A stretch of 64,000 nucleotides of DNA from Halobacterium sp. R2-5 (GTDB lineage: Archaea; Halobacteriota; Halobacteria; Halobacteriales; Halobacteriaceae). The notes under the pieces were generated by a model. The model did not search any database, was not told the DNA's origin, and saw only the letters and a list, made by a program, of their open reading frames with translations. The stretch is taken from contig NZ_JAANTH010000001.1 in the NCBI RefSeq assembly GCF_011734195.1, positions 930,001 through 994,000 of the forward strand, given 5' to 3'. The position numbers and the translations under genes were made by a program. Below, one piece after another: positions 43,203 through 51,200 of this stretch (position 1 is the stretch's first letter; every line of letters begins with the position of its first letter).

Positions 43203-45953
43203 TCAGGTCGACGCCGCTTCGGGCGTCCGCTCCGCCGAACCCAGCTCTCGCCTGTTCTTCAGCGTGAGCGCGACGAACAGCAGGAGGCCGACGCCCCGGA
43301 GCGTCAGGTCCAGCAGTAGCGCGTCGACCGACACCGTGACGCCGACGAGGCCGAGCACGTCGAAGACCGACGTCGAGAGGAGGGCGGGCGCCATGAGGAG
43401 GAGCGAGCTGAGCGCGAAGCCCGCCCGCTCGAGCCGGTCGACGTCCGTGTACAGCGTGCCGATGACGGTCGCACCGAGGGCGACGACGCCGAGGAAGACG
43501 CCGGCGATCGGCACCAGAATCTCGGGCACGGAGTACGACAGCTCCGTGAGGTCGGCGAAGTTGACCACGCGGTACTGCTCCCGAATCGGCAAGTCGGCGG
43601 CGTTCGCCTTCTCCCTGAGGAGGACGATGCCGGGCGCGAGCACGAAGGCGAAGGGGACGATTGCCTTGTTCAGCGACAGCGAGAACGCCTTCACCCCGGT
43701 CTCGAACGGGTCGGACTTCGCGACGCCGCTCGCGGCGTAGGCTGCGACGGCCACCGGCGGCGTGATGTCGGCGATGACGCCGAAGTAGAGGATGAACAGG
43801 TGTGCGGCCAGCAGCGGGATACCGAACTCCACGAGCGGCGTCGCGAGCATCGAGATGAGGATGATGTACGTCACCGTCGTCGGCATCCCCATCCCGAGGA
43901 TGATGCTCGCGACGGCGGTGACGAGTAACATCACCACGATCGAGCCGCCGGAGAGCGCGAGCAGCAGCGACGTGAGGTTCGGTCCGAGGCCGGAGACGCT
44001 GATGACGCCCGGGATGATGCCGGCGGCGGCGACCGCGATGACGACCGGGACGGCCGTCCGCGCGCCCTCGTCCATCGACTTGACGACGAAGGTGCCGATT
44101 CGGAACAGCTGATTCTCGCCGAGGTCGCGGTCAGTGCGCTCGCCGGCCGATTCGGCTGCGTTCTGTACGGTCGGGTTCAGGTCGAGCAACGACGACTGCA
44201 CGTCCGCGTGGTACAGCATCGTCACGGCGCCGGCGAGCATCGCGTACCAGCCGACGCGCGGGCCGACGATTGCGGCCGCCTCCTCGAGGGGGACGCCCGC
44301 ACCGCCGGCACCGCCGAGGAAGCCCGTGACCGGAACACCGGCGACGACGAAACTCAGGAGGTCGGCGCCGGCGATGACGGCCAGCGACCCGAACAGGAAG
44401 GCACGCGTCTGCTTGCTGTAGGCCGCGATGAACGTGATGAGGGCGACGAGCGCGACGAGCGTGAACCACGCCGAGCGGGACACGGAGAGCCGCTCGATGA
44501 TGAGGTAGTACAGCAGCAGGAAGATCGGGACGAGGTAGAACCAGCCGCGCTTCAGGTGCTCGCGCATGGTCGCGGTTTCGAGGTCCTCGACGCCGCCGAT
44601 GCCCTCCTGGACGGCTTTCAGGTGGACCATCACCCAGACCCCGAAGAAGAACACGATCGCCGGGACGGTCGCGAGGATGATGATCTCGCGGAACGGCGTC
44701 GCGGTGTACTGGACCATCAGGAACGCCGCCGCGCCCATCACGGGCGGGAGAATCTGGCCGCCGGAGGACGCCGAAGACTCGACGGCGCCGGAGAACTCCG
44801 GCGAGTACCCGGAGCGTTTCATCAGCGGGATGGTGAACGCGCCGGTAGTGACTGTGTTCGCGATCGACGACCCCGAAATCGTGCCCATGAAGCCGCTCGC
44901 GAGGATGCTCGCCTTCGCGGGCCCGCCCTTGCGCTTGCCGGTCGCGGCGTACGCGAGGTCGATGAACCACTGGCCGGCGCCGCTCATCTCCAGGAACGAG
45001 CCGAACAGGATGAAGATGTAGATGAAGCTCACGGAGACCGTCACCGGAATCCCGAAGACGCCGTTCTCCGTGTTGTACCAGAGGTTCTGCACGATGTCCG
45101 GCCAGGTCAGCTGGGGGATCGCCAGGAGGCCGAGGAACGGCGTGTCGCCGCTGATGAGGTATCCCCAGCGGGCGTACACGATGAACGTCGCGACGATGAT
45201 CATCAGCGGCAGGCCGAGCGTCCGGCGAGTGGCTTCGAGGACCAGGAGGATGCCGATCGCCCCGAGCAGCATCGCGTACGAGTACTCACTGATGAAGGGG
45301 ACGCCGCCGAGGACCGGTTCGAGGAACGGGTACACGCCCGTGACCGGGCGGCCGGACTCGAGCCCGAACACGCGCATGTCCTGTATCTCCGAGAACTCCG
45401 TGAGGAAGTACAGCGCGGTGAGCACCGCGAAGCCCATACAGACCACGTCGAAGGGCGTGACACGACTTCGGTCGGGATCGACGAACGCCCAGCGAGCGGC
45501 GCCACGGACTCCGTCGAGCGCCCGTGACGCCGGGTTCGATCGGCCCAGCCGCGACGTCGCAGCGTCCATTCCGGAGCCCAGGCGACTGGAGATGCGCCCG
45601 TCGCCCATCGACGCGGGGAACATCAGGAACGTGAGCACCAGCGCGAACGCGACGTGGACCGCGTTCGCCTGCAGGAGCTGTAGCCCCACCTCGACGCTGT
45701 CGAGGACCGGGATGGGAACGTTGCCGAGTACCGGGAGCGAGATGCTGCCCAGCGCCGGGAGCGGGATTGTGATGTAGAAGCCCTGTGCCGCCAGGAACAG
45801 CTGAAACACAGAGAAGAGAATCCCGATCGCCGAGACGGCGAGGGCGGCGAGCCCCTTCAGCGACCGTCGGCGTTCGATCTCGTCGATGAGCTCGTCGGCT
45901 TCTTCTCTGGAAAGCTCCGCGTCGTCACCGCCGTCTGGGTTGTTCGTGCTCAT
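43203..45953 (-). CDS. TAXI-type TRAP transporter fused permease (DctQM)
   Basis: 916 residues. A short acidic N-terminus is followed by about 20 membrane helices, combining the small four-helix (DctQ) and large twelve-helix (DctM) subunits as in TAXI TRAPs. Conserved stretches include IVGTNTVTTGAFTIPLMK-like GSSIANTVTTGAFTIPLMKR and GMGMPTTVTYIILISMLATP. Driven by sodium or proton gradients. It starts within the DUF1850 gene's final ATGA (4-bp overlap), placing it last in a three-gene set. Confidence 0.92.
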   Translation of the reverse strand: MSTNNPDGGDDAELSREEADELIDEIERRRSLKGLAALAVSAIGILFSVFQLFLAAQGFYITIPLPALGSISLPVLGNVPIPVLDSVEVGLQLLQANAVHVAFALVLTFLMFPASMGDGRISSRLGSGMDAATSRLGRSNPASRALDGVRGAARWAFVDPDRSRVTPFDVVCMGFAVLTALYFLTEFSEIQDMRVFGLESGRPVTGVYPFLEPVLGGVPFISEYSYAMLLGAIGILLVLEATRRTLGLPLMIIVATFIVYARWGYLISGDTPFLGLLAIPQLTWPDIVQNLWYNTENGVFGIPVTVSVSFIYIFILFGSFLEMSGAGQWFIDLAYAATGKRKGGPAKASILASGFMGTISGSSIANTVTTGAFTIPLMKRSGYSPEFSGAVESSASSGGQILPPVMGAAAFLMVQYTATPFREIIILATVPAIVFFFGVWVMVHLKAVQEGIGGVEDLETATMREHLKRGWFYLVPIFLLLYYLIIERLSVSRSAWFTLVALVALITFIAAYSKQTRAFLFGSLAVIAGADLLSFVVAGVPVTGFLGGAGGAGVPLEEAAAIVGPRVGWYAMLAGAVTMLYHADVQSSLLDLNPTVQNAAESAGERTDRDLGENQLFRIGTFVVKSMDEGARTAVPVVIAVAAAGIIPGVISVSGLGPNLTSLLLALSGGSIVVMLLVTAVASIILGMGMPTTVTYIILISMLATPLVEFGIPLLAAHLFILYFGVIADITPPVAVAAYAASGVAKSDPFETGVKAFSLSLNKAIVPFAFVLAPGIVLLREKANAADLPIREQYRVVNFADLTELSYSVPEILVPIAGVFLGVVALGATVIGTLYTDVDRLERAGFALSSLLLMAPALLSTSVFDVLGLVGVTVSVDALLLDLTLRGVGLLLFVALTLKNRRELGSAERTPEAAST

Positions 45954-46462
45954 AGGAGTACATCAGTTAGCGTCCGTCGTTCGACGTGAATGCGCACGTC
46001 ACTCGCGTTCGTCTTCGACACCAGGTCAATCCGTCGGTCGTCGACGATCAACGTGTGGTTCGCGATCCGGCCGGGCGAGACCGACAGCGACTCGAGGGTC
46101 ATGATCGGTTCCGGCGGGTCGTAGACGAACGTTCCGTTGACGTTCGTGACGTTGACCCGTGACGGGAGCCCCCAGCCGTAGGATTCGAACTCCATTCGCG
46201 TGTTGGCGAGCGTCCCACCGTCGACGCGATACACGTCGTTGACTGGCGTCTTCTCGACGCTGTGCATGTACCGTAGTTCGACGGTGCTGCCGGTCTCGAC
46301 GGGCTCCGTGACGTACCGCTCGCCCGTGTCGACGTCCTCGACGACGAGCACTTGGCCGGTCGAGACACCTGCTGCTACGCCGGCGAGTGCGACCAGTAGC
46401 GCGACGAGTACGGCGACGACCGCGACCACGAACCGTTTGCGTCGAAGGATTCGGTGAATCAC
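45950..46462 (-). CDS. DUF1850 protein of the TAXI TRAP operon
   Basis: 170 residues. One N-terminal membrane helix (VVAVVAVLVALLVALAGVAAG) and an extracytoplasmic beta-rich domain with YMHSVEKTPVNDVYRV, the DUF1850 hallmark. These proteins occur beside TAXI TRAP genes. Function unknown; a structural accessory subunit is the usual suggestion. It lies 76 bp after the binding-protein gene. Confidence 0.88.
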   Translation of the reverse strand: MIHRILRRKRFVVAVVAVLVALLVALAGVAAGVSTGQVLVVEDVDTGERYVTEPVETGSTVELRYMHSVEKTPVNDVYRVDGGTLANTRMEFESYGWGLPSRVNVTNVNGTFVYDPPEPIMTLESLSVSPGRIANHTLIVDDRRIDLVSKTNASDVRIHVERRTLTDVLL

Positions 46463-46538
46463 GATGGGAAGTGGAGGAGCTCGTTACTGCGGCATCGGGG
46501 ACGATGCGAGAGTCGATACCGTGCTCGCTGTCGTCAGT

Positions 46539-47564
46539 CTACGCGTCGAAGTACGTCGCCGCACCCTCGTGGAGCTCGATGGACATCCCGTCCTGTGCGC
46601 TGTCGGCGGAGATGAAGTCCGTCTTGATGGAGAGCTCGTCGACGTTGTCGAAGATCGCTGCGGTGACCGTCTCGACGGTGTCGGCGGGCACGTCCGAGTG
46701 CGTGGCGATCATCGCCTGCACGGCGACGGTCTCGACGTCCTCGTCGACGCCGGTGTACGTCCCACCGGGGATCGTGTCGTCGGCGAACCACGAGGCGGCG
46801 TCCTTGACGGCCTGGCGGTTCTCGCCCTGGATCGGGACGATCTGGACGTCGTTCGTGTTCGCGAGGTCCTCGATCGCACCGACCGGCCAGCCGCCGACGA
46901 CGAACGCTGCGTCGATGTCGCCGTTCGCGAGCTGTTCGGACGCCTGCGAGAAGCCGGCGTTCTGCTCGTTGTAGTCGGTGATGCCGACCGCTTCCAGGAT
47001 CTGGTTCGCGTTGACCTGCGTCCCGGAGCCGAGGTCGCCGGTGTTGATCGTCGCTCCGCTGAGGTCGCTCAGCGACTCGATGCCGGTGTCCTGGAGCGTC
47101 ACGACGGTGATCGTTTCGGGGTACAGCGTCGCGACGCCCTGGAGGTTCTCGATCGCGTTGTCCTGGAACGTGTCGATGCCCGTCCCGTTCTTCGCGAAGT
47201 ACGCGACGTCGTTCTGGATGAGCGCGAAGTCGGCGGAGCCGTCCGCGAGACTCCCGACGTTCTCGACGCTGGCGCCCGTCGACTGGACGTTCAGCGAGTA
47301 GTCGGTGTTCGCCTCGACGATGGTCTTGATCTCGTTCGAGAGCGGGTAGTACGTGCCACCGGTACCGCCGGCGTGCCAGCTCAGGCGGTTGCTGCCGCCG
47401 TTCCCGCCTCCGCTCTCGGTCGTCGTCGTGTCGCCGTTGCCGTCGCTATCTCCGTCGCCATCGCCGTCGCCGTCGCCGCCGTTTCCGCTACAGCCAGCGA
47501 GGGCTGCGACACCAGCAATACCTGTCGCTTCGAGGAACCGCCGACGCGTCTTTTCGGATGACAT
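46539..47564 (-). CDS. TAXI-family TRAP substrate-binding protein
   Basis: 341 residues. The N-terminus combines a Tat-like RRRFLEATG with a lipobox (LAGCSG), so it is a lipid-anchored binding protein. A Gly/Asp-rich repeat linker (GDGDGDGDGDSDGNGD) is followed by the TAXI fold: WHAGGTGGTYYPLSNEI, LADGSADFALIQNDVA, INTGDLGSGTQVNANQIL and AAFVVGGWP. TAXI proteins bind glutamate/glutamine or related organic anions in known cases; the ligand here is unknown. Gene order binding protein-DUF1850-permease is typical. Confidence 0.92.
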   Translation of the reverse strand: MSSEKTRRRFLEATGIAGVAALAGCSGNGGDGDGDGDGDSDGNGDTTTTESGGGNGGSNRLSWHAGGTGGTYYPLSNEIKTIVEANTDYSLNVQSTGASVENVGSLADGSADFALIQNDVAYFAKNGTGIDTFQDNAIENLQGVATLYPETITVVTLQDTGIESLSDLSGATINTGDLGSGTQVNANQILEAVGITDYNEQNAGFSQASEQLANGDIDAAFVVGGWPVGAIEDLANTNDVQIVPIQGENRQAVKDAASWFADDTIPGGTYTGVDEDVETVAVQAMIATHSDVPADTVETVTAAIFDNVDELSIKTDFISADSAQDGMSIELHEGAATYFDA

Positions 47565-47717
47565 ACTGTCACATAAGTCGTCCGCGGGGTTTATATTACT
47601 GTCGAGTGTAGCTCGTTAAGGTTTGGATGATGTTACCAATCCACCCCCAAAACCCACACACGTACAGTAAAAAACCCATCTCGCCGGATCTCGCAGTTGG
47701 CCACCGCCAACTATATA

Positions 47718-47733
47718 ATTAGACGCGTCTAAT
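47718..47733. promoter_or_regulatory. Perfect 16-bp palindrome overlapping the TATA box of the DtxR-like gene
   Basis: ATTAGACGCGTCTAAT is a perfect inverted repeat located just after and overlapping the TATA-like TATATAAT (47712-47719), and 14 bp before the ATG of the metal-dependent repressor. Such a position fits autorepression. A further inverted repeat GTTGGC-CACC-GCCAAC is at 47696-47711. The 14-bp core follows the pattern TTAGRCNNGYCTAA, as at 775-788. Confidence 0.7.
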
Positions 47734-47746
47734 CACCTGGTAACGA

Positions 47747-48433
47747 ATGCTCTCCGACGTGATGGAGGACTACCTCAAGGCCGTCTACGCGCTCGAACGC
47801 GAGCACGGCCCGCCGGTGAAGACCTCCGCCATCGCCGACTACCTCGACGTCACGCCGCCGACAGTCACCAGCATGGTCGAAAAACTGGAAGAGCGCGGCC
47901 TCCTCGCCCGCGAGAAGTACAAGGGCGTCGAGCTCACGCCCGAGGGCGAAACCGTCGCGCTCGAAGTGCTGCGCCACCACCGGCTGCTGGAGGCGTTCCT
48001 CGCGGACCATCTCGACTACTCGTTCGACGAGGTCCACGACGAGGCCGACGCGCTCGAACACCACATCAGCGAGGAGTTCGAGCGCCGCCTCGCCCGGAAG
48101 CTCGACGACCCCACCGTCGACCCGCACGGCGACCCGATCCCCGGCGCGGACCTCGAGCCCCCGGAGCACCCCGAGACCGCCGCGCTCGCCGACCACGAAG
48201 CCGGCGACCGCGTCGTCGTCGCGCAGGTCGACGACCGCAACTCCGAGGAGTTGCGCTACCTGCGGGACGCCGGCATCGAGCCCGGCACCGAACTCGCCGT
48301 CCGCGAGCACGCGCCCATCGGACTCTTCGTCGTCGACGTCGACGGCGACGACGTCCACCTCCCGGACCGCGTCGCGGCCGCGATTCGCGTGCGCGCAGTC
48401 GACGCGCCCGCCGGCGAGGTGACGCGTCCGTGA
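47747..48433 (+). CDS. DtxR/MntR-family metal-dependent repressor with FeoA-like domain
   Basis: 228 residues. Winged helix at residues 1-60 (VMEDYLKAVYALEREHG, VTPPTVTSMVEKLEERGLL), metal-binding dimerisation domain (LEVLRHHRLLEAFLADHL, then EADALEHHISEEFERRL), and a C-terminal SH3/FeoA-like domain (HEAGDRVVVAQV ... REHAPIGLFVVDV). It carries the Glu/His/Cys-type ligands in part; the metal cannot be told by eye. The gene is coupled (4 bp) to a GDT1-type transporter, which points to manganese. Palindrome 47718 is its own probable operator. Confidence 0.9.
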   Translation: MLSDVMEDYLKAVYALEREHGPPVKTSAIADYLDVTPPTVTSMVEKLEERGLLAREKYKGVELTPEGETVALEVLRHHRLLEAFLADHLDYSFDEVHDEADALEHHISEEFERRLARKLDDPTVDPHGDPIPGADLEPPEHPETAALADHEAGDRVVVAQVDDRNSEELRYLRDAGIEPGTELAVREHAPIGLFVVDVDGDDVHLPDRVAAAIRVRAVDAPAGEVTRP

Positions 48434-49140
48434 CCGGCTTCGCGGAGCTCGCGGCCATCGCGTTCGCCGCACAGCTCGCGGTCCTCCCCGGCGAGAAAGT
48501 CCAGTTCATCATCGCGGGGCTGTCCACGCAGTACGACCCCCGCGTCGTCGTCGCCGCCGCGGCCACCGCGTTCGGCATCTGGACCGCAATCGAAATCGCC
48601 GTCGGGAGCGCGCTCCAGAGCGCACTCCCCGGCGTCTACCTCGACGCCTTCACCGGCGGGCTGTTCTTCGTCTTCGGGGTGCTGTTGTTGCGCTCGATGC
48701 CCGCCGACGGCAACCCCGGACCGATGACCAGCGACGGCGGCATCGTCTCGCTCGGCGGGCGCTTCGAGCAGGCCACGATTCTGGGCAGAGACGTCCCGAC
48801 GTACTTCGGCGGCTTCCTCCCCATCTTCGCGATGATGTTCGCCGGCGAGTTCGGCGACAAGACCCAGCTGGTCACCATCGGGCTCGCAGCCCAGTACGGC
48901 GCCCGGCCCGCCATCTGGGCGGGCGAGATGGCCGCCATCGTCCCGGTCAGCCTGCTGAACGCGATGTTCTTCGCGCGGTTCTCCCGGAGCTTCGACGCCC
49001 GCCGCGCACACATGGCGGCGGCCGCCCTGTTCTTCTTCTTCGCGGGAGACGTCGCGCTCCAGTTGCTGTTCGACGTCTCCGTCTGGGAGGAAATCGTCGG
49101 CGCCGTCGCCCGCGCGCTCCCCGCCACGTTACTGCCGTAA
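48430..49140 (+). CDS. TMEM165/GDT1-family (UPF0016) cation transporter
   Basis: 236 residues with six to seven membrane helices. The family signature E-x-G-D-K-T is present as GEFGDKTQL near residue 138; the first repeat has LPGEKVQF, a degenerate copy. Characterised homologues export Mn2+ or exchange Ca2+/Mn2+ for H+. It begins with GTG overlapping the DtxR-like gene, so a manganese exporter under metal control is likely. Confidence 0.88.
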   Translation: MTGFAELAAIAFAAQLAVLPGEKVQFIIAGLSTQYDPRVVVAAAATAFGIWTAIEIAVGSALQSALPGVYLDAFTGGLFFVFGVLLLRSMPADGNPGPMTSDGGIVSLGGRFEQATILGRDVPTYFGGFLPIFAMMFAGEFGDKTQLVTIGLAAQYGARPAIWAGEMAAIVPVSLLNAMFFARFSRSFDARRAHMAAAALFFFFAGDVALQLLFDVSVWEEIVGAVARALPATLLP

Positions 49141-49179
49141 CCGGCGGGCTTTAGTCGTCGACGGGGACTACTCGCTTTC

Positions 49180-49812
49180 GTGTTCGACGCGCTCGTCTCC
49201 GTCGCCGCCGGCCTCGTCCTCGGCCTCTCGCTGGCGGCGCCGCCCGGCCCGATGAACGCCGTCATCGCGGAGGAAGCCGTCACTCGGGGCTGGCGCGCCG
49301 GCTTCTCCGCGGGCCTCGGCGCGATGACCGCCGACGCGTGCTTCTTCGTGCTCGCGCTCGTCGGCGTCGTCGCGTTCATCGAGGACGCCCCCACCGTCAA
49401 GACGCTCATGGTCGGCGTCGGCGGCGTGCTGATGCTGTACTACGCGTACGGCGCCTACCGGGACGCCGGCTCGTTCTCCGACGCCGACCCCGCAGAGGGC
49501 CGCGGGTTCCGGAAGGCGTTCGTGCTCGCGCTCACCAACCCCTACCAGGTGACGTGGTGGCTGACCGCCGGCGTCGGCCTGCTCAACCCCGGCGAGATAT
49601 CGGCGTTCGGCCTGCAGCTGTCCGCGGCGAACGGTGCGCTCACCATCGCGGGGTTCTTCGCCGGCATCCTCGTCTGGGTCGCGGGGTTCCCGGCGTCGCT
49701 GCGCGCGGCCGGCGAGCGCGTCGACGCGTTCGGCACCGTCGTCGCGTACGCCAGCGCGGCGGTGCTGGCGCTGTTCGGACTCACGTTCCTGAAAACGGCC
49801 GCGGGACTGTAG
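49180..49812 (+). CDS. LysE-family transporter
   Basis: 210 residues with six membrane helices. LAAPPGPMNAVIAEEAVTRGWRAGFSAGLGAMTAD is the LysE/RhtB signature, FVLALTNPYQVTWWLTAGVG lies mid-protein. Likely exports an amino acid or homologue. A GTG start is used. It lies 39 bp behind the GDT1-type gene. Confidence 0.85.
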   Translation: MFDALVSVAAGLVLGLSLAAPPGPMNAVIAEEAVTRGWRAGFSAGLGAMTADACFFVLALVGVVAFIEDAPTVKTLMVGVGGVLMLYYAYGAYRDAGSFSDADPAEGRGFRKAFVLALTNPYQVTWWLTAGVGLLNPGEISAFGLQLSAANGALTIAGFFAGILVWVAGFPASLRAAGERVDAFGTVVAYASAAVLALFGLTFLKTAAGL

Positions 49813-50487
49813 CTACTCGCGCATCCCGGGGACTTCCTCTTCGAGCCACTCCCGGAACCACCGCACGCGCTTGATGCGCTGGTGGGCGATGGACTCGGCG
49901 GTGTCGCTCTCCACGCGCTCGGCGGCGTTCTCGCCGCGTTCGAGCACGCGGTCGATCATCTCCGCGGCGTCGACGTGCGTGCGGGCCTCGTAGCCCATCC
50001 GCAGTAACATGAGTGCCGCGCCGTTCGCGCCCGCCTTGTCGAGGACGTCGGCCTCGATGAGACACCGCGTCTCCAGCGGGAGCTCCGAGAGGTCGCCCTG
50101 GTAGGAGTGGTCGGTGATGGCGGCACACACCTGCTCGACGAACGACGGCGCGAAGTCGCCGTGGGTCTCCAGGTACTTCCGGGCGATACGCGCGCCCTCA
50201 TCGGCGTGTTCCTCCTGGTCGGCTTCCAGCTTCGCGATGTCGTGGAACAGCGCCGCGACGCGGACCACGTCGACGTCCGCGCCCTCCTCGCTGGCGATGC
50301 GTTCGCCGATGTCGACGACGTTCCGGATGTGCGTGAAGCGGTACTCCGCGGAGTGCCACGGGTACCACCGCATCCGGCCGCCGTCGTCCTCGTTCTCGAC
50401 GCTCGCCTCGAGGTAGTCGCGGACGAACGCGGCCATCTCGTCGAACTGGTGCTCGGAGACCGGCGACTCCTTTATCTCGACGCCCAC
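49813..50487 (-). CDS. HD-domain phosphohydrolase
   Basis: 224 residues. The GTG start is set by GGAGGTGA four bases upstream. The metal motif is visible as AALFHDIAKLE (HD) with an upstream His in FTHIRNVVDIG and further EEHADEGARIARKYL and ITDHSYQGDL. A typical small HD hydrolase acting on nucleotides or phosphates; the substrate is unknown. It is tail to tail with the LysE gene. Confidence 0.85.
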   Translation of the reverse strand: MGVEIKESPVSEHQFDEMAAFVRDYLEASVENEDDGGRMRWYPWHSAEYRFTHIRNVVDIGERIASEEGADVDVVRVAALFHDIAKLEADQEEHADEGARIARKYLETHGDFAPSFVEQVCAAITDHSYQGDLSELPLETRCLIEADVLDKAGANGAALMLLRMGYEARTHVDAAEMIDRVLERGENAAERVESDTAESIAHQRIKRVRWFREWLEEEVPGMRE

Positions 50488-50592
50488 GATTTCACCTCCG
50501 TTTGCCGGCGTACACGTACGGTCATTACTACAACGAAGGCCTGTTTCTCTCTTTAGCCTTTTGCAGACGCACGCCTCTGAACGACCCCCGCG

Positions 50593-50901
50593 TCAGTCGA
50601 GGTCGTAGTCGGCGACCGCGGACTCGCAGTCACGCATCGCGTCGAAGCGCTCCTCGTCGGGGTCCTCGATGGCGACGGACTCGACCTCCAGCCAGCCGCC
50701 GTCGTACACCAGTCCCGTCACCCAGTCATCCGTCCCGAGGATGATACGTTCGGTGATGACGACGGGCTCGCGGGTGTCGGCCTCGACGGCCTCCTCGCGG
50801 TCGACGGGCACCACCAGCGAGAACGCGTCGGCGTGGTTGAGCGCGGTGACCTCCTGCTGGCGGAGCGGGCGGTCCGGCAGCGACTCCAGCGTATCGCTCA
50901 T
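50593..50901 (-). CDS. Small conserved haloarchaeal protein
   Basis: 102 residues, acidic, no signal peptide or helix. Sequence MSDTLESLPDRPLRQQEVTALNHADAFSLVVPVDREE... is beta-rich in the second half (TDDWVTGLVYDGGWLEVESVAIEDPDEE). I do not recognise the family. It is divergent from the small zinc-ribbon gene, with an AT-rich intergenic segment between. Confidence 0.65.
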   Translation of the reverse strand: MSDTLESLPDRPLRQQEVTALNHADAFSLVVPVDREEAVEADTREPVVITERIILGTDDWVTGLVYDGGWLEVESVAIEDPDEERFDAMRDCESAVADYDLD

Positions 50902-50988
50902 ACCGCACGCAGGCGGGCGCGACGGTTAGGCCGTTCGCTCCGGCGGCGCCACCCATATTTATTCGACCCGATAAAATACACACACAAA

Positions 50989-50997
50989 ACATATATA
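50989..50997 (+). promoter_or_regulatory. TATA box of the small zinc-ribbon gene
   Basis: CATATATAC, at 27-35 bp before the ATG at 51024, is the strongest TATA box of this stretch and predicts a leaderless transcript. The surrounding AATACACACACAAAACATATATACTG segment is strikingly AT-rich for this genome. Confidence 0.5.
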
Positions 50998-51023
50998 CTG
51001 ACACTCCATCGCCTCGAAACGAG

Positions 51024-51179
51024 ATGCCGCTCTGCAAGAACTGCGAGTCGTTCGTCACGAAGGACTACGCCCGCGTGTTCACGCCCCCGGGCGTCGAGCA
51101 GCCCCGCGTCTGCCCGGACTGTCCGGACATGGTACGCGACGGCGCGGACGTCCGCGAGGCTCGCGCGACCCGATCGTAA
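51024..51179 (+). CDS. Small zinc-ribbon protein (51 residues)
   Basis: MPLCKNCESFVTKDYARVFTPPGVEQPRVCPDC... has CxxC at residues 4-7 and CPDC at 30-33, so it probably binds one zinc. Such small zinc fingers are frequent in haloarchaea and their function is unknown. The strong upstream TATA box supports expression. Coding potential is supported by its uniform GC-rich third positions. Confidence 0.75.
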   Translation: MPLCKNCESFVTKDYARVFTPPGVEQPRVCPDCPDMVRDGADVREARATRS

Positions 51180-51200
51180 CGCCGACGAACACCCGTTCCG

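Noticed and set aside
47696-47711. GTTGGC-CACC-GCCAAC stem considered as a terminator
   Set aside because: No T-rich tail and it sits inside a promoter; it may be a regulator site or chance.
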